A model generated the notes under the pieces. That model made no database searches and was not told the DNA's origin. It was given only the letters and a program-made list of their open reading frames with translations. The position numbers were made by a program, and so were the translations under genes. Shown piece by piece: positions 14,672 to 24,087 of a stretch of 52,401 nt of DNA (its first letter is position 1; every line of letters begins with the position of its first letter). This DNA is from DASCNA01 sp036011305 (GTDB lineage: Bacteria; Verrucomicrobiota; Lentisphaeria; Victivallales; GWF2-38-69). The stretch lies in NCBI GenBank assembly GCA_036011305.1, contig DASCNA010000265.1, forward strand, positions 1-52,401, in the 5' to 3' direction.

Positions 14672-15751
14672 TTACCTCTCTGTACAGCTTATACATGGAT
14701 CAATTGCAAGAACTATAGCCGGAACATCAGCTAGATCGCAACCTGCCAATGTTTTCACTAATGGCGGTACATTTGCAAATGTAGGTGTCCTTACTCTGAA
14801 TCTGTCAAGGAATTTAGTTCCGTTACCCTTGAGGTAGTAAATTACCTCGCCTCTAGGCTGTTCTACCCTTGAGAAAAATTCACCTTCCGGGAATCCTTTA
14901 ACTTTAACTTCTGTCTCACCGGCAGGCATTTTAGCTATGCATTGACGCATGATATCAAGAGACTGGAATACTTCTCTGACACGAACAATAGCCCTTGCAT
15001 GGCAATCGCAACCTTTTTCAACGATAGGTTCAAAGTCAATGTGCTCATAAGCACCGTACTTCAACATTCTCATATCCTCTGATACTCCACTTGCTCTAAG
15101 CATAGGTCCAACTGCTCCGAGGGTTTTGGCATCTTCAGTTGTAAGAATACCTACATCTTTCCATCTGTGAGTAACTGTAAAGTCGTTAATGAACACATCT
15201 GAGAGCTGTTTGAATTCAGATTCTATTTTATCCAGCTGTCTTGCAATTCTAGAAAGAGTTTCATTTGATACATCATTTCTGACTCCGCCTACTTTAACTG
15301 CGTCAAAAATAACTCTTCCGCCGGTAGTTTCTTCAAAAATATCGAGAACAAGTTCCCTAACTCTCCATGAATGCATGAATAGACTTTCAAAACCGATTGC
15401 ATCGGCGGCTAGACCAAGCCATAAAATATGACTCTGTACCCTTGAAAGTTCACTCCAGAAAACTCTTAAAAACTGAGCTCTTTCGGGAACGTCAACATTC
15501 ATAATCTGCTCTGCGCCCTGGACAAAACCTACGCCGTGTATAAGACTGCATATACCACATATACGTTCAGCTACCAATACCATATCCTGGTAAGGTTTCT
15601 TCTCACACAGTAGTTCAAGTCCACGGTGTATAAATCCAATATTAGGAATAGCTTCAACAACAACTTCATCTTCCAACACTAAGTCGAGATGAATTGGCTC
15701 AGGCAAGACCGGATGATGAGGCCCGAATGGTATTACTGTTCGTTTTCCCAT
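14672..15751 (-). CDS. echE: Ech hydrogenase large subunit, [NiFe] centre (EchE)
   Basis: The catalytic subunit reduces protons to H2 at a [NiFe] site. It belongs to the family shared with NuoD, but unlike NuoD it keeps both pairs of Ni ligands: RICGIC (Cys65, 68) and DPCISC (Cys353, 356). The protein ends three residues after the last Cys (TER), so there is no C-terminal peptide for a maturation protease to remove, as described for some group 4 enzymes. Length 359 is normal. It begins 2 bp after the echD stop. Maturation genes (hypA-F) are not in the window and must lie elsewhere. Confidence 0.94.
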   Translation of the reverse strand: MGKRTVIPFGPHHPVLPEPIHLDLVLEDEVVVEAIPNIGFIHRGLELLCEKKPYQDMVLVAERICGICSLIHGVGFVQGAEQIMNVDVPERAQFLRVFWSELSRVQSHILWLGLAADAIGFESLFMHSWRVRELVLDIFEETTGGRVIFDAVKVGGVRNDVSNETLSRIARQLDKIESEFKQLSDVFINDFTVTHRWKDVGILTTEDAKTLGAVGPMLRASGVSEDMRMLKYGAYEHIDFEPIVEKGCDCHARAIVRVREVFQSLDIMRQCIAKMPAGETEVKVKGFPEGEFFSRVEQPRGEVIYYLKGNGTKFLDRFRVRTPTFANVPPLVKTLAGCDLADVPAIVLAIDPCISCTER

Positions 15752-15753
15752 CT

Positions 15754-16119
15754 TTATGCCTCCTGCTTTTCTGTTTCTGGTTTGTTGAATGGTCTTTTTT
15801 CGTCTATACGATAAAAATTGCCGCCGAAGTCAATATTGATGCCGTCAACTTTAATTCCGAAAAGATCATGCAGTTCATTCTCATAAGTGAATGAAGCAAA
15901 GTAAATACCTGATATACTTGGTAACTCTGCACCTTCGAGAGGTAACTCAAGTCTCAGATCAGTAAACTTATAATCCTTATCAAAACTATAGTCAACAACT
16001 AATTTATCAAGTCTTGTACAGCAGATCTGTACAAGACGATATCCGTCTTTGGCAAATGCGGCTACTTTTTCAAGCAACTCATCTTTTTTTATGTTTTCAA
16101 TTACTTGCTTTTCAAACAT
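15754..16119 (-). CDS. echD: Ech hydrogenase subunit D (NuoC-like)
   Basis: A 121-residue relative of the 30-kDa (NuoC) subunit of complex I, which holds the large and small subunits together at the membrane face. The conserved stretch ISGIYFASFTYENELHDLFGIKVDGI (split here into ISGIYFASFTYENE and LHDLFGIKVDGI, about 70-95) is the family signature. There is no metal site. Position four in the ech order A-F and the short gaps to both neighbours support the call. Confidence 0.9.
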   Translation of the reverse strand: MFEKQVIENIKKDELLEKVAAFAKDGYRLVQICCTRLDKLVVDYSFDKDYKFTDLRLELPLEGAELPSISGIYFASFTYENELHDLFGIKVDGINIDFGGNFYRIDEKRPFNKPETEKQEA

Positions 16120-16147
16120 AATTTAGCCTCTTTCAATTAGCTGATAT

Positions 16148-16576
16148 TTATTTCTTTAATTGTTTCTTTTTTTCTTCCAAAGCAGAAAAACCCATTACTG
16201 CAGCATCAATAATTGCTTCAGGGCGTGCAGCGCAACCAGGGATGTAAACATCTACAGGTATTACTTTATCTACTCCGCCTAATGTGTTATAACATTCTGA
16301 GAAGAAGTGGCCTGTAGTAGCACAAGCTCCTACAGCAACTACAACTTTAGGTTCACCCATCTGATTATAAATATTCTTGATTACATCGATATTCTGAGTA
16401 TTTACAGAACCTGTAATCAAAAATATATCAGCATGTTTTGGATTACCTGTATTAATCATTCCAAAACGTTCTACATCATATTTTGGCATCAAAGCAGCTA
16501 GTACTTCAATATCACAGCCGTTACAGCTTGATCCATCATAATGGAGAACCCATGGTGATTTCTTGAAAAATCCCAT
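16148..16576 (-). CDS. echC: Ech hydrogenase small subunit, [4Fe-4S] (EchC)
   Basis: The NuoB-like small subunit carries the proximal [4Fe-4S] cluster that hands electrons to the Ni-Fe site. Ligands are visible as Cys18 and Cys21 (SSCNGCD), Cys85 (GACATTG) and Cys115 (PGCAARP). At 142 residues it has the usual size for group 4 hydrogenases. An extra Cys95 is not part of the standard set. The ribosome site AGGAGG is visible just upstream on the minus strand (GGAGGTTTAAATT). Confidence 0.93.
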   Translation of the reverse strand: MGFFKKSPWVLHYDGSSCNGCDIEVLAALMPKYDVERFGMINTGNPKHADIFLITGSVNTQNIDVIKNIYNQMGEPKVVVAVGACATTGHFFSECYNTLGGVDKVIPVDVYIPGCAARPEAIIDAAVMGFSALEEKKKQLKK

Positions 16577-16592
16577 AATTTAAACCTCCTTT

Positions 16593-17453
16593 TTAGTGAT
16601 AGATAAAATATAATACCAATAGATTACCTACACCAAGTATCAGTGTAACAACCCAGGCTGATTTTATCATTAATTCCCATTTAATACGAGCATTGATATT
16701 ATCTATCAGTATTTCTAAGAAATAGATACCTAATGCTACGATTACGCCCAGCCAAGGTATATTTGCAAAAAACAGATAAACCATTGCAAGAAGTAAAACA
16801 GTTTCATAAAAATGAGCAAATTCAAAAGCTGCTAATGAAGGCCCGGCAAACTCAGTTGTGAGTCCTTTGACAAGCTCCTGATGTGCATGATGTGATGTTG
16901 ATAAATCAAATGGAGATTTTCTGAATTTAATAGTTAAAACATATGTAAATGCAATAAATACTCCGGGTATTAATAAAAATGCACACTTATCTGTTGTCAC
17001 CATTCCAGAAACGTTAAATGTACCTGTTGCTACAAATAAACCAACTGCAGTAAGAAGTAGCATTGGTTCAGCTGCAAGCATTTGGAGCAGTTCACGTTCA
17101 GCTCCGATTAGAGCATATGGTGAGTTGGTTGAATATGCGCCGAGAACTAGAAATACATCTGCGACAATAAGAGCAAAAATAACTAAAAGTAAGTTGCCTC
17201 CGCCGAAGAATATACATCCGCTTATTATAGTGAATATAAGAAAGCATTTCACATAGTCGGCATGAAACTTATTGACTACAAGGTTCTGTTTTCCCATTAG
17301 TTTGAACACATCATAGAAAGGTTGTGCCAAAGGAGGACCTACTCTTCCCTGCATGCGTGCTGTTATTCTGCGGTCTGCACCTGCAATATAGCCTCCTACT
17401 ACAGGAGCAAGAACAATAAATACAATAATCCAAATTATAGCTGCAGTACTCAT
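16593..17453 (-). CDS. echB: Ech hydrogenase membrane subunit B (NuoH-like)
   Basis: The integral membrane anchor that couples electron transfer to ion translocation, related to NuoH and HycD. About eight membrane helices are visible, with the conserved loops DRRITARMQGRVGPP (near the N-terminus) and KFRKSPFDLSTSHHAHQELV. I place the start at 17453, not at 17486: this ATG overlaps the echA stop as TAATG, has GGAG eight bases upstream, and leaves 286 residues; the longer reading would add 11 residues copied from within echA. The overlap predicts coupled translation. Confidence 0.92.
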   Translation of the reverse strand: MSTAAIIWIIVFIVLAPVVGGYIAGADRRITARMQGRVGPPLAQPFYDVFKLMGKQNLVVNKFHADYVKCFLIFTIISGCIFFGGGNLLLVIFALIVADVFLVLGAYSTNSPYALIGAERELLQMLAAEPMLLLTAVGLFVATGTFNVSGMVTTDKCAFLLIPGVFIAFTYVLTIKFRKSPFDLSTSHHAHQELVKGLTTEFAGPSLAAFEFAHFYETVLLLAMVYLFFANIPWLGVIVALGIYFLEILIDNINARIKWELMIKSAWVVTLILGVGNLLVLYFIYH

Positions 17454-19327
17454 TATAGTGTCTCCATAAAAAACATAAGAATCCAAAGTAATAACGAACC
17501 TATGATCGTTGCTTTCAGTAGTTTTTCTTCACTGAAATATTTATCAATATAGTAGTTGGTAAACGACCATTCACCTTCTTTTCCAAGTGAATTTAGATAT
17601 TTTGTTCTATCTTTTACATTTACACCTGACAGATAAGGCTCTGTGTATACAAGCTTTGATCTACGCAGCATGAAAAAGATAGGAGGTACAATTATTAGTG
17701 CCAGCATGATTAATATAGTTATTTCTACTCCTTCAGAAAACATTGGTGTCCAGCCATACATTGGTTGAATCCAGTATTTGCCTATAAAAGGATAGCAGAT
17801 AACTGTAGCAACTGTTAAAACAGAGAGTGCCAGTAGAGAGAACCATTCTAATCCTAAACCTTTAGTAGTTTTTGGAGGTTCTGTACTTGTCACTGTAATT
17901 AAGTTACCCATCCATTTTACATAGAAGAAAAGCATTAAAGAACCACCGAAGATAACTATCGGAGGGAAAATTGGATTTCTTACAGCAAGAGCTTCGATAA
18001 CTGCCATTTTACTTATCAGCATACCGAACGGAGCAAGGAACATGCCGCCTAAACCAACTATCATTGCAATGGTGATCCAGAAATGTCTTGAAATGAATCC
18101 GCGCATATTGTCTATACTGAGACTTCCTGTAACCTGGCTGACTGAACCAACGCAAAGGAACAGAAGTGCTTTAGCAACTGCATGGAATATGATCAGCAGC
18201 AGTGCGGCGTCTAATAGGAACTTAGATCCTATACCTGCACAGAGTATAATCAAACCGAGGTTTGCTATTGTAGAATACGCAAGAACTTTTTTGCTGTCTC
18301 GCTGTGATATAGCCAGAGCCGAGCCTGCCAGGAAGCTTACACCTCCAATAATTGCAACCATTGCGCCGGCAGCTGAATTCTGAAGTACTGGAGCACATCT
18401 TAAAACCATATATACACCGGCTTTAACCATTGTACTTGAATGGAGAAGTGCAGATGAAGGAGTTGGTGCTACCATTGCTCCCAATAACCAGTTTCCAAAA
18501 GGATACTGAGCAGCTTTATTCATACCTGCAAAACAGAGAAGCAGAACTGGAAGCAGAACTATTGATTTCTTCATTGTGAGAAGCATTTGTAAGTCTACTG
18601 TTTTACAAACGTCTGCTGCATATAGAACTGCCATTGCAAAACCTAGTCCACCAAGTAGGAGCATCCATAAAGCTCTGAAAGAGTTATGATGAGCTTCAGG
18701 TTTGCGGCTGTAGCCTATCATTATGAAAGAACATAATGTTGTGATTTCCCAAAAGAAATAGATCCAGTCAATTGAATTTGAGAAGATGATTCCGAACATA
18801 GCAAAGAAAAATAGAAATATTGTAGCTATAAACAGATGAGATCTGTCAGATATTTCTGTATGCTGTTCGTGATATTTCTTCATGTAATCAACTGTATAAA
18901 CTGCAATAATTGTACCTACTATACCAATAACCAATGCCATTATAATGGAAAGATTATCAACATAGATGTATCGGTTCATGTCAGGAATTCTGCCTGATAA
19001 ATCCCAGGCTATGACCAAACCGTACTGTATAATTACCATTGCAGGTATCCAGTATTTCTTAAAAGGTAGCTTGCGGCACACGTATAAAAACGTAAGAGCA
19101 AGTACAATGTCTCCAACTACCACCATTGCATTGGCGAAACCGGAGTGAATAATGTAGTAAATCCCTGGAGATGCCATGTCTTCAACTGCTAGTGCTATTA
19201 CGCCTATGCAGATGAGAGCTGATGATACCAATACTATCCACTTTTGTGCAGAATAATTCTTCTTAGTGAATAGTAACAATATCGCCGGGATTAGTGGGAA
19301 CAAGATCAAAAATGTTACCCAATCCAT
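17453..19327 (-). CDS. echA: Ech hydrogenase membrane subunit A (NuoL/Mrp-like ion pump)
   Basis: The 624-residue antiporter-like subunit belongs to the NuoL/MrpA/HyfB family and should carry the proton or sodium channel. About 16 hydrophobic helices span the whole length, and the family core is visible in AAQYPFGNWLLGAMVAPTPSSALLHSS (residue range about 270-300: AAQYPFGNWL, then APTPSSALLHSS) and in FHAVAKALLFL. It is the first gene of echABCDEF. AGAGG lies about 9 bases before the ATG. The divergent spacer to tolB (433 bp) must hold the operon promoter; two TATAAT boxes are visible on the minus strand at about 19360-19390. Confidence 0.92.
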   Translation of the reverse strand: MDWVTFLILFPLIPAILLLFTKKNYSAQKWIVLVSSALICIGVIALAVEDMASPGIYYIIHSGFANAMVVVGDIVLALTFLYVCRKLPFKKYWIPAMVIIQYGLVIAWDLSGRIPDMNRYIYVDNLSIIMALVIGIVGTIIAVYTVDYMKKYHEQHTEISDRSHLFIATIFLFFFAMFGIIFSNSIDWIYFFWEITTLCSFIMIGYSRKPEAHHNSFRALWMLLLGGLGFAMAVLYAADVCKTVDLQMLLTMKKSIVLLPVLLLCFAGMNKAAQYPFGNWLLGAMVAPTPSSALLHSSTMVKAGVYMVLRCAPVLQNSAAGAMVAIIGGVSFLAGSALAISQRDSKKVLAYSTIANLGLIILCAGIGSKFLLDAALLLIIFHAVAKALLFLCVGSVSQVTGSLSIDNMRGFISRHFWITIAMIVGLGGMFLAPFGMLISKMAVIEALAVRNPIFPPIVIFGGSLMLFFYVKWMGNLITVTSTEPPKTTKGLGLEWFSLLALSVLTVATVICYPFIGKYWIQPMYGWTPMFSEGVEITILIMLALIIVPPIFFMLRRSKLVYTEPYLSGVNVKDRTKYLNSLGKEGEWSFTNYYIDKYFSEEKLLKATIIGSLLLWILMFFMETL

Positions 19328-19760
19328 AGATAATTACCTCTGTTTAAAAATTAATAAATTATATAGCGAAAAAGAGTATATTATATAGAATATTTCTTAA
19401 AAAGCTAATTCAGTAGTAAAAAAAAATTAAAACTATACTAAAAAAGACTCATTTATTAAATAAATTCTATAATTTTTACTCATGTCGACCTAATTTTATA
19501 TTATTTTTAATAAAAAATTATTGAAATTTCAGCTAATCATTTATTTAAGGTGTTTATTTAAGAGTGCTTAGCAAAAAGGTGTTATTTTTGTTTAATTATA
19601 TCGTATTTTATTCAAAATAACAAATAATATTAAATAGTTAAAATTGTATTAAGATTTTATTTGGATAGTTTTTTTTAAAATAAGATTTATAATTCTTCAT
19701 TTAAATTTATTATAAAAACAACATTAAATTTCAATTCATTATTTTGGAGTGTAGTAGTAT
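19328..19760. promoter_or_regulatory. Divergent promoter region, ech operon and tolB-like gene
   Basis: A very AT-rich 433-bp spacer without an open frame that I can support. It holds two minus-strand TATAAT boxes near the echA start and a direct repeat TTATTTAAG at 19541-19549 and 19554-19562 (13 bp apart, just over one helical turn), which could be an operator pair. GAGTGCTTAGC at about 19563 resembles half of a CIRCE element but has no partner. Confidence 0.45.
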
Positions 19761-20954
19761 ATGATCGACAAAAAGTATTTTATAAGTATTTTTTCAGCTC
19801 TCTTCATTGTCTATACAGTGAATGCAAATCAGATTACAGTAGTAAAACAGGCCACTTCTAATAATCCCAAAATCCTTTTTAAGGGTATTTCGGGGAATAA
19901 TACTTTTTCTAAATATATACTGTCAGATTTAAAAAAATGCGGTTGGTTTGATGTTGTCAATTCAGGTACTTCCAAATATGCACTTTCAGGTGAAGTTTCT
20001 GGGAATAGAGTCGGACTTCATATTAGCGGTGCAGCATCTTTTCAGGTTTCTATGAATATCAACAGCAAAAATCCCAGATGGACTTCATATCAGCTTGTTG
20101 ATGCCGTTTTGAGGAAAATATTTGGTATTAAAGGAATATGTGCTTCTAAAATAGCTTTTGTAACTCAATCTTCTTCAGGTAAAACTAAAGAAATATTTAC
20201 ATGTAATTTTGACGGTTCAGATATAAAACAGATTTCAAGAAATGGAAGTCTTTCTCTGGAACCTTCCTGGGGGATGAATAATAAATTACTTGTCTACACA
20301 TATTATAAAGGTAATTATACTGATGTTGTAGGTTACAACTTTAAAAACAATAAACTTTATAACCTTGCTAATTTTCCAGGACTCAATAATGCAGGTGTTA
20401 TTTCTCCTAATGGAAAATTTCTTGCTGTTATTTTAAGTAGAGATAAAAAAATAGAACTTTACATAAAGCAGGTTAACAGTAGCAGAATGAGAAGGGTAAC
20501 TAATAATGATGCAGTTGAAGGAACACCATGCTGGGCTCCTGACAGTTTGAATATATGTTTTGCATCCAACTTGAAATATGGCAGACCAGGACTTTATGTT
20601 TACAATATCGCAACTAAAAGAACGACGAGGTTAAAAACTGTAGGAAGTGAAGCTGTTTCACCTTCCTGGTCTTCTGATGGAAGTAAAATTGTTTATTCTG
20701 CCAAATTCGGAAGACATTATACACTTGCTGTTTATAACGTGAAAACCGGTGAATCATCAACTTTTGGTTTGAATGCTGCAGGTGATTGGTTCAGTCCTTC
20801 CTGGGCTCCGGACGGCAGGCATGTAATTTGCTCCAGAAAGCTTAATTATAAATCACAGTTATATGTAGTAGATACATGGACAGGCAAAGCTAAAAAACTG
20901 CTGTCTTCAAAATTGAATCTTACTTCTCCTGACTGGTCACATCTTTATCAATAA
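19761..20954 (+). CDS. tolB: TolB-like periplasmic beta-propeller protein
   Basis: TolB is the periplasmic part of the Tol-Pal system that ties the outer membrane to peptidoglycan during division. The 397-residue protein has an N-terminal signal (about 5-22, ending VNA), an N-terminal alpha/beta domain (about 25-130, GISGNNTFSKYILSDL, LVDAVL) and then repeated blades with the TolB motif (PSWGMNNKLLVY, PCWAPDSLNICF, PSWSSDGSKIVY, PSWAPDGRHVIC, PDWSHL). tolA, tolQ, tolR and pal are not adjacent, so a stand-alone TolB-like role is possible. GGAG lies 11 bases before the ATG, a long spacing. Confidence 0.85.
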   Translation: MIDKKYFISIFSALFIVYTVNANQITVVKQATSNNPKILFKGISGNNTFSKYILSDLKKCGWFDVVNSGTSKYALSGEVSGNRVGLHISGAASFQVSMNINSKNPRWTSYQLVDAVLRKIFGIKGICASKIAFVTQSSSGKTKEIFTCNFDGSDIKQISRNGSLSLEPSWGMNNKLLVYTYYKGNYTDVVGYNFKNNKLYNLANFPGLNNAGVISPNGKFLAVILSRDKKIELYIKQVNSSRMRRVTNNDAVEGTPCWAPDSLNICFASNLKYGRPGLYVYNIATKRTTRLKTVGSEAVSPSWSSDGSKIVYSAKFGRHYTLAVYNVKTGESSTFGLNAAGDWFSPSWAPDGRHVICSRKLNYKSQLYVVDTWTGKAKKLLSSKLNLTSPDWSHLYQ

Positions 20955-20974
20955 TAAAATACGGTAATTTAATT

Positions 20975-22258
20975 ATGTTGTTTTTCCTTTATAATCTGAT
21001 ATTTCCCATAGCGTTTTTATTTTTCATTCCCGGTATTATTTATAAGCATATAAATAGAGGTGGGAGGAAAAAAGATTTTTCTGAAAGATTCGCAATATTT
21101 TCTGCTGAAAAAAAGGCATTGCTGAAAAATATTAAAGGTAAGGTTGTGTGGATTCATTCAGTGTCTGTAGGCGAGACTCTGCTTGCTGTGGATTTTATAA
21201 ACAAGTGGAAAAAACTTAATAATAATATTAGCTTTGTAATTTCAACTACAACTACTACAGGGCAGGAGATAGCCCATAATAAATTAGCTGATAAAGCTGT
21301 AATAATATTTTGTCCTGTGGATTACTTTCTATTTGTACGTAAGACATTGAATCTTATAAAACCAAAAGCTCTGATTATATTTGAGACAGAAATTTGGCCG
21401 AGTTTAATTTGCGAAGCTTATAAACAAAATATTAAAGTGATACAGGTAAATGCAAGAATATCTGACCACTCTTTCAAAGGATATAGACGTTTCAGCTGTT
21501 TTATAAATCCATTTCTATCTAAAGTTTCTTTATCGTGTGCACAGACAGATCAGGATGTAGAAAGATTGAATATTATATGCAATGATCTGAACACTGTAAA
21601 AACAGGTACGATGAAATTTGACCAGGCTTTGCCTGAAAAATTTAAAGATGTTGATTTAGAAAAAGTTTTTGGTAAAGAAGGTTATATTTTCATACTTGGA
21701 GCCAGTACTCATGGTGGGGAAGAAAGATTAATGATCAGGATTTTTAAAGAATTACGAAAAGAGTATGAAAATTTAAGATTAATATTTGTGCCGAGACACG
21801 CCGAAAGAGCTCCGGAAGTAGTATCGGTACTGAAAGAGAACAACATTGTTTACTATAGAAGATCTAATGATGAATGTAGCGGTGAAAATGTTGAATGTCT
21901 ACTGGCAGATACTACCGGAGAAATGCTGGGCTTTATGAATAATGTGGATATAGTTGTTATGGGTAAGTGCTTTGCAGGAAATGACGGAGGACATAATATA
22001 ATTGAACCGGCTTTACTGGGGAAGCCTATTATCACAGGCAAAGAACTATCTAACTTTCGTTTTGTATTAAAAATGATGGTTGAAAACAATGCTGTTTTGA
22101 CCGCAGATGACGATACTTTGATCACTGTATTAAAAGAATTACTGGATGATCCTGAAAAAAGAGTTAAATTAGGAGAAACAGCTAAAAATACAGTGCAGAA
22201 ACATGTAGGAGCTACAGAGAAAACAATATCTGAAATAGAAAAAATTGTTAAACTATAA
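20975..22258 (+). CDS. waaA: 3-deoxy-D-manno-octulosonic acid (Kdo) transferase
   Basis: WaaA adds Kdo from CMP-Kdo to the lipid A precursor at the inner membrane, so its presence means that the cell makes lipopolysaccharide. The 427-residue protein has an N-terminal membrane anchor (about 3-22), the catalytic region WIHSVSVGE (with Glu), STTTTTGQ, FETEIWPSLI, VNARISDHSF and a GT-B C-terminal half with LGASTHGGEE and GGHNIIEPALLGKPIITG. It follows the TolB-like gene by 20 bp and precedes gatC by 13 bp, so the genes from 19761 on may form one transcript. Confidence 0.94.
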   Translation: MLFFLYNLIFPIAFLFFIPGIIYKHINRGGRKKDFSERFAIFSAEKKALLKNIKGKVVWIHSVSVGETLLAVDFINKWKKLNNNISFVISTTTTTGQEIAHNKLADKAVIIFCPVDYFLFVRKTLNLIKPKALIIFETEIWPSLICEAYKQNIKVIQVNARISDHSFKGYRRFSCFINPFLSKVSLSCAQTDQDVERLNIICNDLNTVKTGTMKFDQALPEKFKDVDLEKVFGKEGYIFILGASTHGGEERLMIRIFKELRKEYENLRLIFVPRHAERAPEVVSVLKENNIVYYRRSNDECSGENVECLLADTTGEMLGFMNNVDIVVMGKCFAGNDGGHNIIEPALLGKPIITGKELSNFRFVLKMMVENNAVLTADDDTLITVLKELLDDPEKRVKLGETAKNTVQKHVGATEKTISEIEKIVKL

Positions 22259-22271
22259 ATACGGATAAATC

Positions 22272-22598
22272 ATGACAGAGAATAATAAACAGAAGGATGA
22301 TATGTCTATTGATGTTGCTTCTGTTGCAGCATTGGCAAGATTAAAAATAGACGAGTCTGAAATTCAGCAGTTACAGGAAGAAATGAATAATATAGTAAGT
22401 TATGTTAATCAACTTTCTGAACTTGATCTTGAAAATATTGAACCTACAATACATGCAGCTGTACTTAATAATATATGGAGAGAAGATGAATCTGTAAAAG
22501 GTAATTTTACTGATGATATTTTAAAAAATGCCCCTTCAGTAATAGATGACGGATTAATAAGAGTTCCTCAGGTGGTATCCGGAGATAGTGAATCATGA
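22272..22598 (+). CDS. gatC: Asp/Glu-tRNA amidotransferase subunit C
   Basis: GatC stabilises the GatAB complex, which converts misacylated Glu-tRNA(Gln) or Asp-tRNA(Asn) to the correct amide. The 108-residue protein carries the family pattern VAALARLKIDESE, then MNNIVSYVNQLSELDLENIEPT. A short N-terminal extension (about 12 residues) precedes the usual beginning. Its stop overlaps the gatA start by four bases (ATGA), so translation is coupled. Confidence 0.94.
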   Translation: MTENNKQKDDMSIDVASVAALARLKIDESEIQQLQEEMNNIVSYVNQLSELDLENIEPTIHAAVLNNIWREDESVKGNFTDDILKNAPSVIDDGLIRVPQVVSGDSES

Positions 22599-24070
22599 TT
22601 GATATAAAAACATTAACATTACTGCAGGCATCAAAATTACTTTGCAACGGAGATATTTCATCCACACAATTGTGTAAACTTTATCTGGATAGAGTTGCTG
22701 ATATAGAACCGGATATTAAAGCTTTTGTTTATTTTGATGAAGAAAAAATTCTTAAACAGGCAGAAGAATCCGATAAGCGGAGAAGTGACGGAGAAGCACT
22801 GAGTGATTATGACGGGATACCGATAGCAATTAAAGATCTTATAGCAGTAAAAGGTGATCCATGCACCTGCGGGTCCAAAATCTTATCTGGCGTTGATTCA
22901 ATATACGATGCAACAGTTGTAGATAAACTTAGGAAGAAAGGATTTGTATTATTTGGAAGAAATAATATGGATGAATTTGCTATGGGGTCTACTTGTGAAA
23001 ACAGCTCTTATTTTCCCACCAAAAATCCATGGAATTTAAATTGTGTTCCTGGCGGATCCAGTGGTGGGTCGGCAGCAGCAGTTGCCGCTTCTGAAATAGG
23101 AGCTTCATTAGGTTCAGATACAGGTGGCTCTGTTAGACAACCGGCTGCTTTTTGTGGAGTAGTTGGATTAAAGCCAACATACGGTAGAGTTTCAAGATAT
23201 GGTTTAGTTGCTTATGCTTCAAGTCTTGATCAGATTGGACCGCTTACAAAGGATGTTGCGGATTCAGCTTTGTTATTGGATATTATTTCAGGAAAAGATG
23301 AAAAGGACAGCACTTCTGCAAGATCAAATAATTCAGACTTTTTAAAAACAGTAATTAATTCAGGTAAAGATCTTAAAGACCTTAAGGTTGGTATGCCTAG
23401 AGAGTATTATATTGATGGTGCACTGGATGAAAGTGTTCAGAAAAGTATTGATGATACTGTAAGTACTCTTAAAAGTCTTGGAGCTGAAATAGTTGAAGTT
23501 GCTCTGCCTCATACAAAATATGCTATTGCTTCATATTATGTTATAGCTACTGCAGAAGCCAGTGCTAATTTGGCAAGGTTTGATGGAGTAAGATACGGTA
23601 AGAGATCTGCGGACAGTTCCAACCTCATGGATATGTATTTAAATACAAGAGGTGAAGGGTTCGGGGATGAAGTAAAAAGAAGAATCCTGCTTGGCACATT
23701 TGTGCTCAGCAGCGGTTATTACGATGCTTATTATCTTAAAGCTCAAAAAGTAAGAACACTTATAAAAAATGATTTTGATAAAGCCTTTGAGAAGTGTGAT
23801 GTTATATTGTCACCAGCTTCACCGTATCCACCGTTTGAAATTGGAGCAGTCACTGATCCTGTTCAAATGTATTTAGCTGATATTTATACTATATCCGTTA
23901 ACTTGGCCGGTATTTGCGCAGTTAGTGTTCCAGTTGATATTATTGAATCTGTGAATTTACCGTTAGGTGTACAGTTTATTGGACCCGCATTTGGTGAAGA
24001 ACAAATATTGAAAACCGCTAAAGTCCTTGAAGACAATAGAAAAATTAAATCGTTTATTCCGCAAATTTAA
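22595..24070 (+). CDS. gatA: Asp/Glu-tRNA amidotransferase subunit A
   Basis: The amidase subunit releases ammonia from glutamine and channels it to GatB. The Ser-cisSer-Lys triad is visible: Lys80 (IAIKDLI), Ser155 (PGGSSGGSAAAVAA) and Ser179 (SDTGGSVRQPA). Length 491 matches the family. It is the middle gene of gatCAB. Confidence 0.97.
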   Translation: MIDIKTLTLLQASKLLCNGDISSTQLCKLYLDRVADIEPDIKAFVYFDEEKILKQAEESDKRRSDGEALSDYDGIPIAIKDLIAVKGDPCTCGSKILSGVDSIYDATVVDKLRKKGFVLFGRNNMDEFAMGSTCENSSYFPTKNPWNLNCVPGGSSGGSAAAVAASEIGASLGSDTGGSVRQPAAFCGVVGLKPTYGRVSRYGLVAYASSLDQIGPLTKDVADSALLLDIISGKDEKDSTSARSNNSDFLKTVINSGKDLKDLKVGMPREYYIDGALDESVQKSIDDTVSTLKSLGAEIVEVALPHTKYAIASYYVIATAEASANLARFDGVRYGKRSADSSNLMDMYLNTRGEGFGDEVKRRILLGTFVLSSGYYDAYYLKAQKVRTLIKNDFDKAFEKCDVILSPASPYPPFEIGAVTDPVQMYLADIYTISVNLAGICAVSVPVDIIESVNLPLGVQFIGPAFGEEQILKTAKVLEDNRKIKSFIPQI

Positions 24071-24087
24071 GAAAAGGTTGAATTCAT

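Noticed and set aside
16593..17486. Longer echB start at 17486
   Set aside because: It would overlap echA by 34 bp; the ATG at 17453 has a ribosome site and a TAATG junction.
19555..19580. CIRCE-like half site GAGTGCTTAGC
   Set aside because: No matching inverted arm at the required nine-base spacing.
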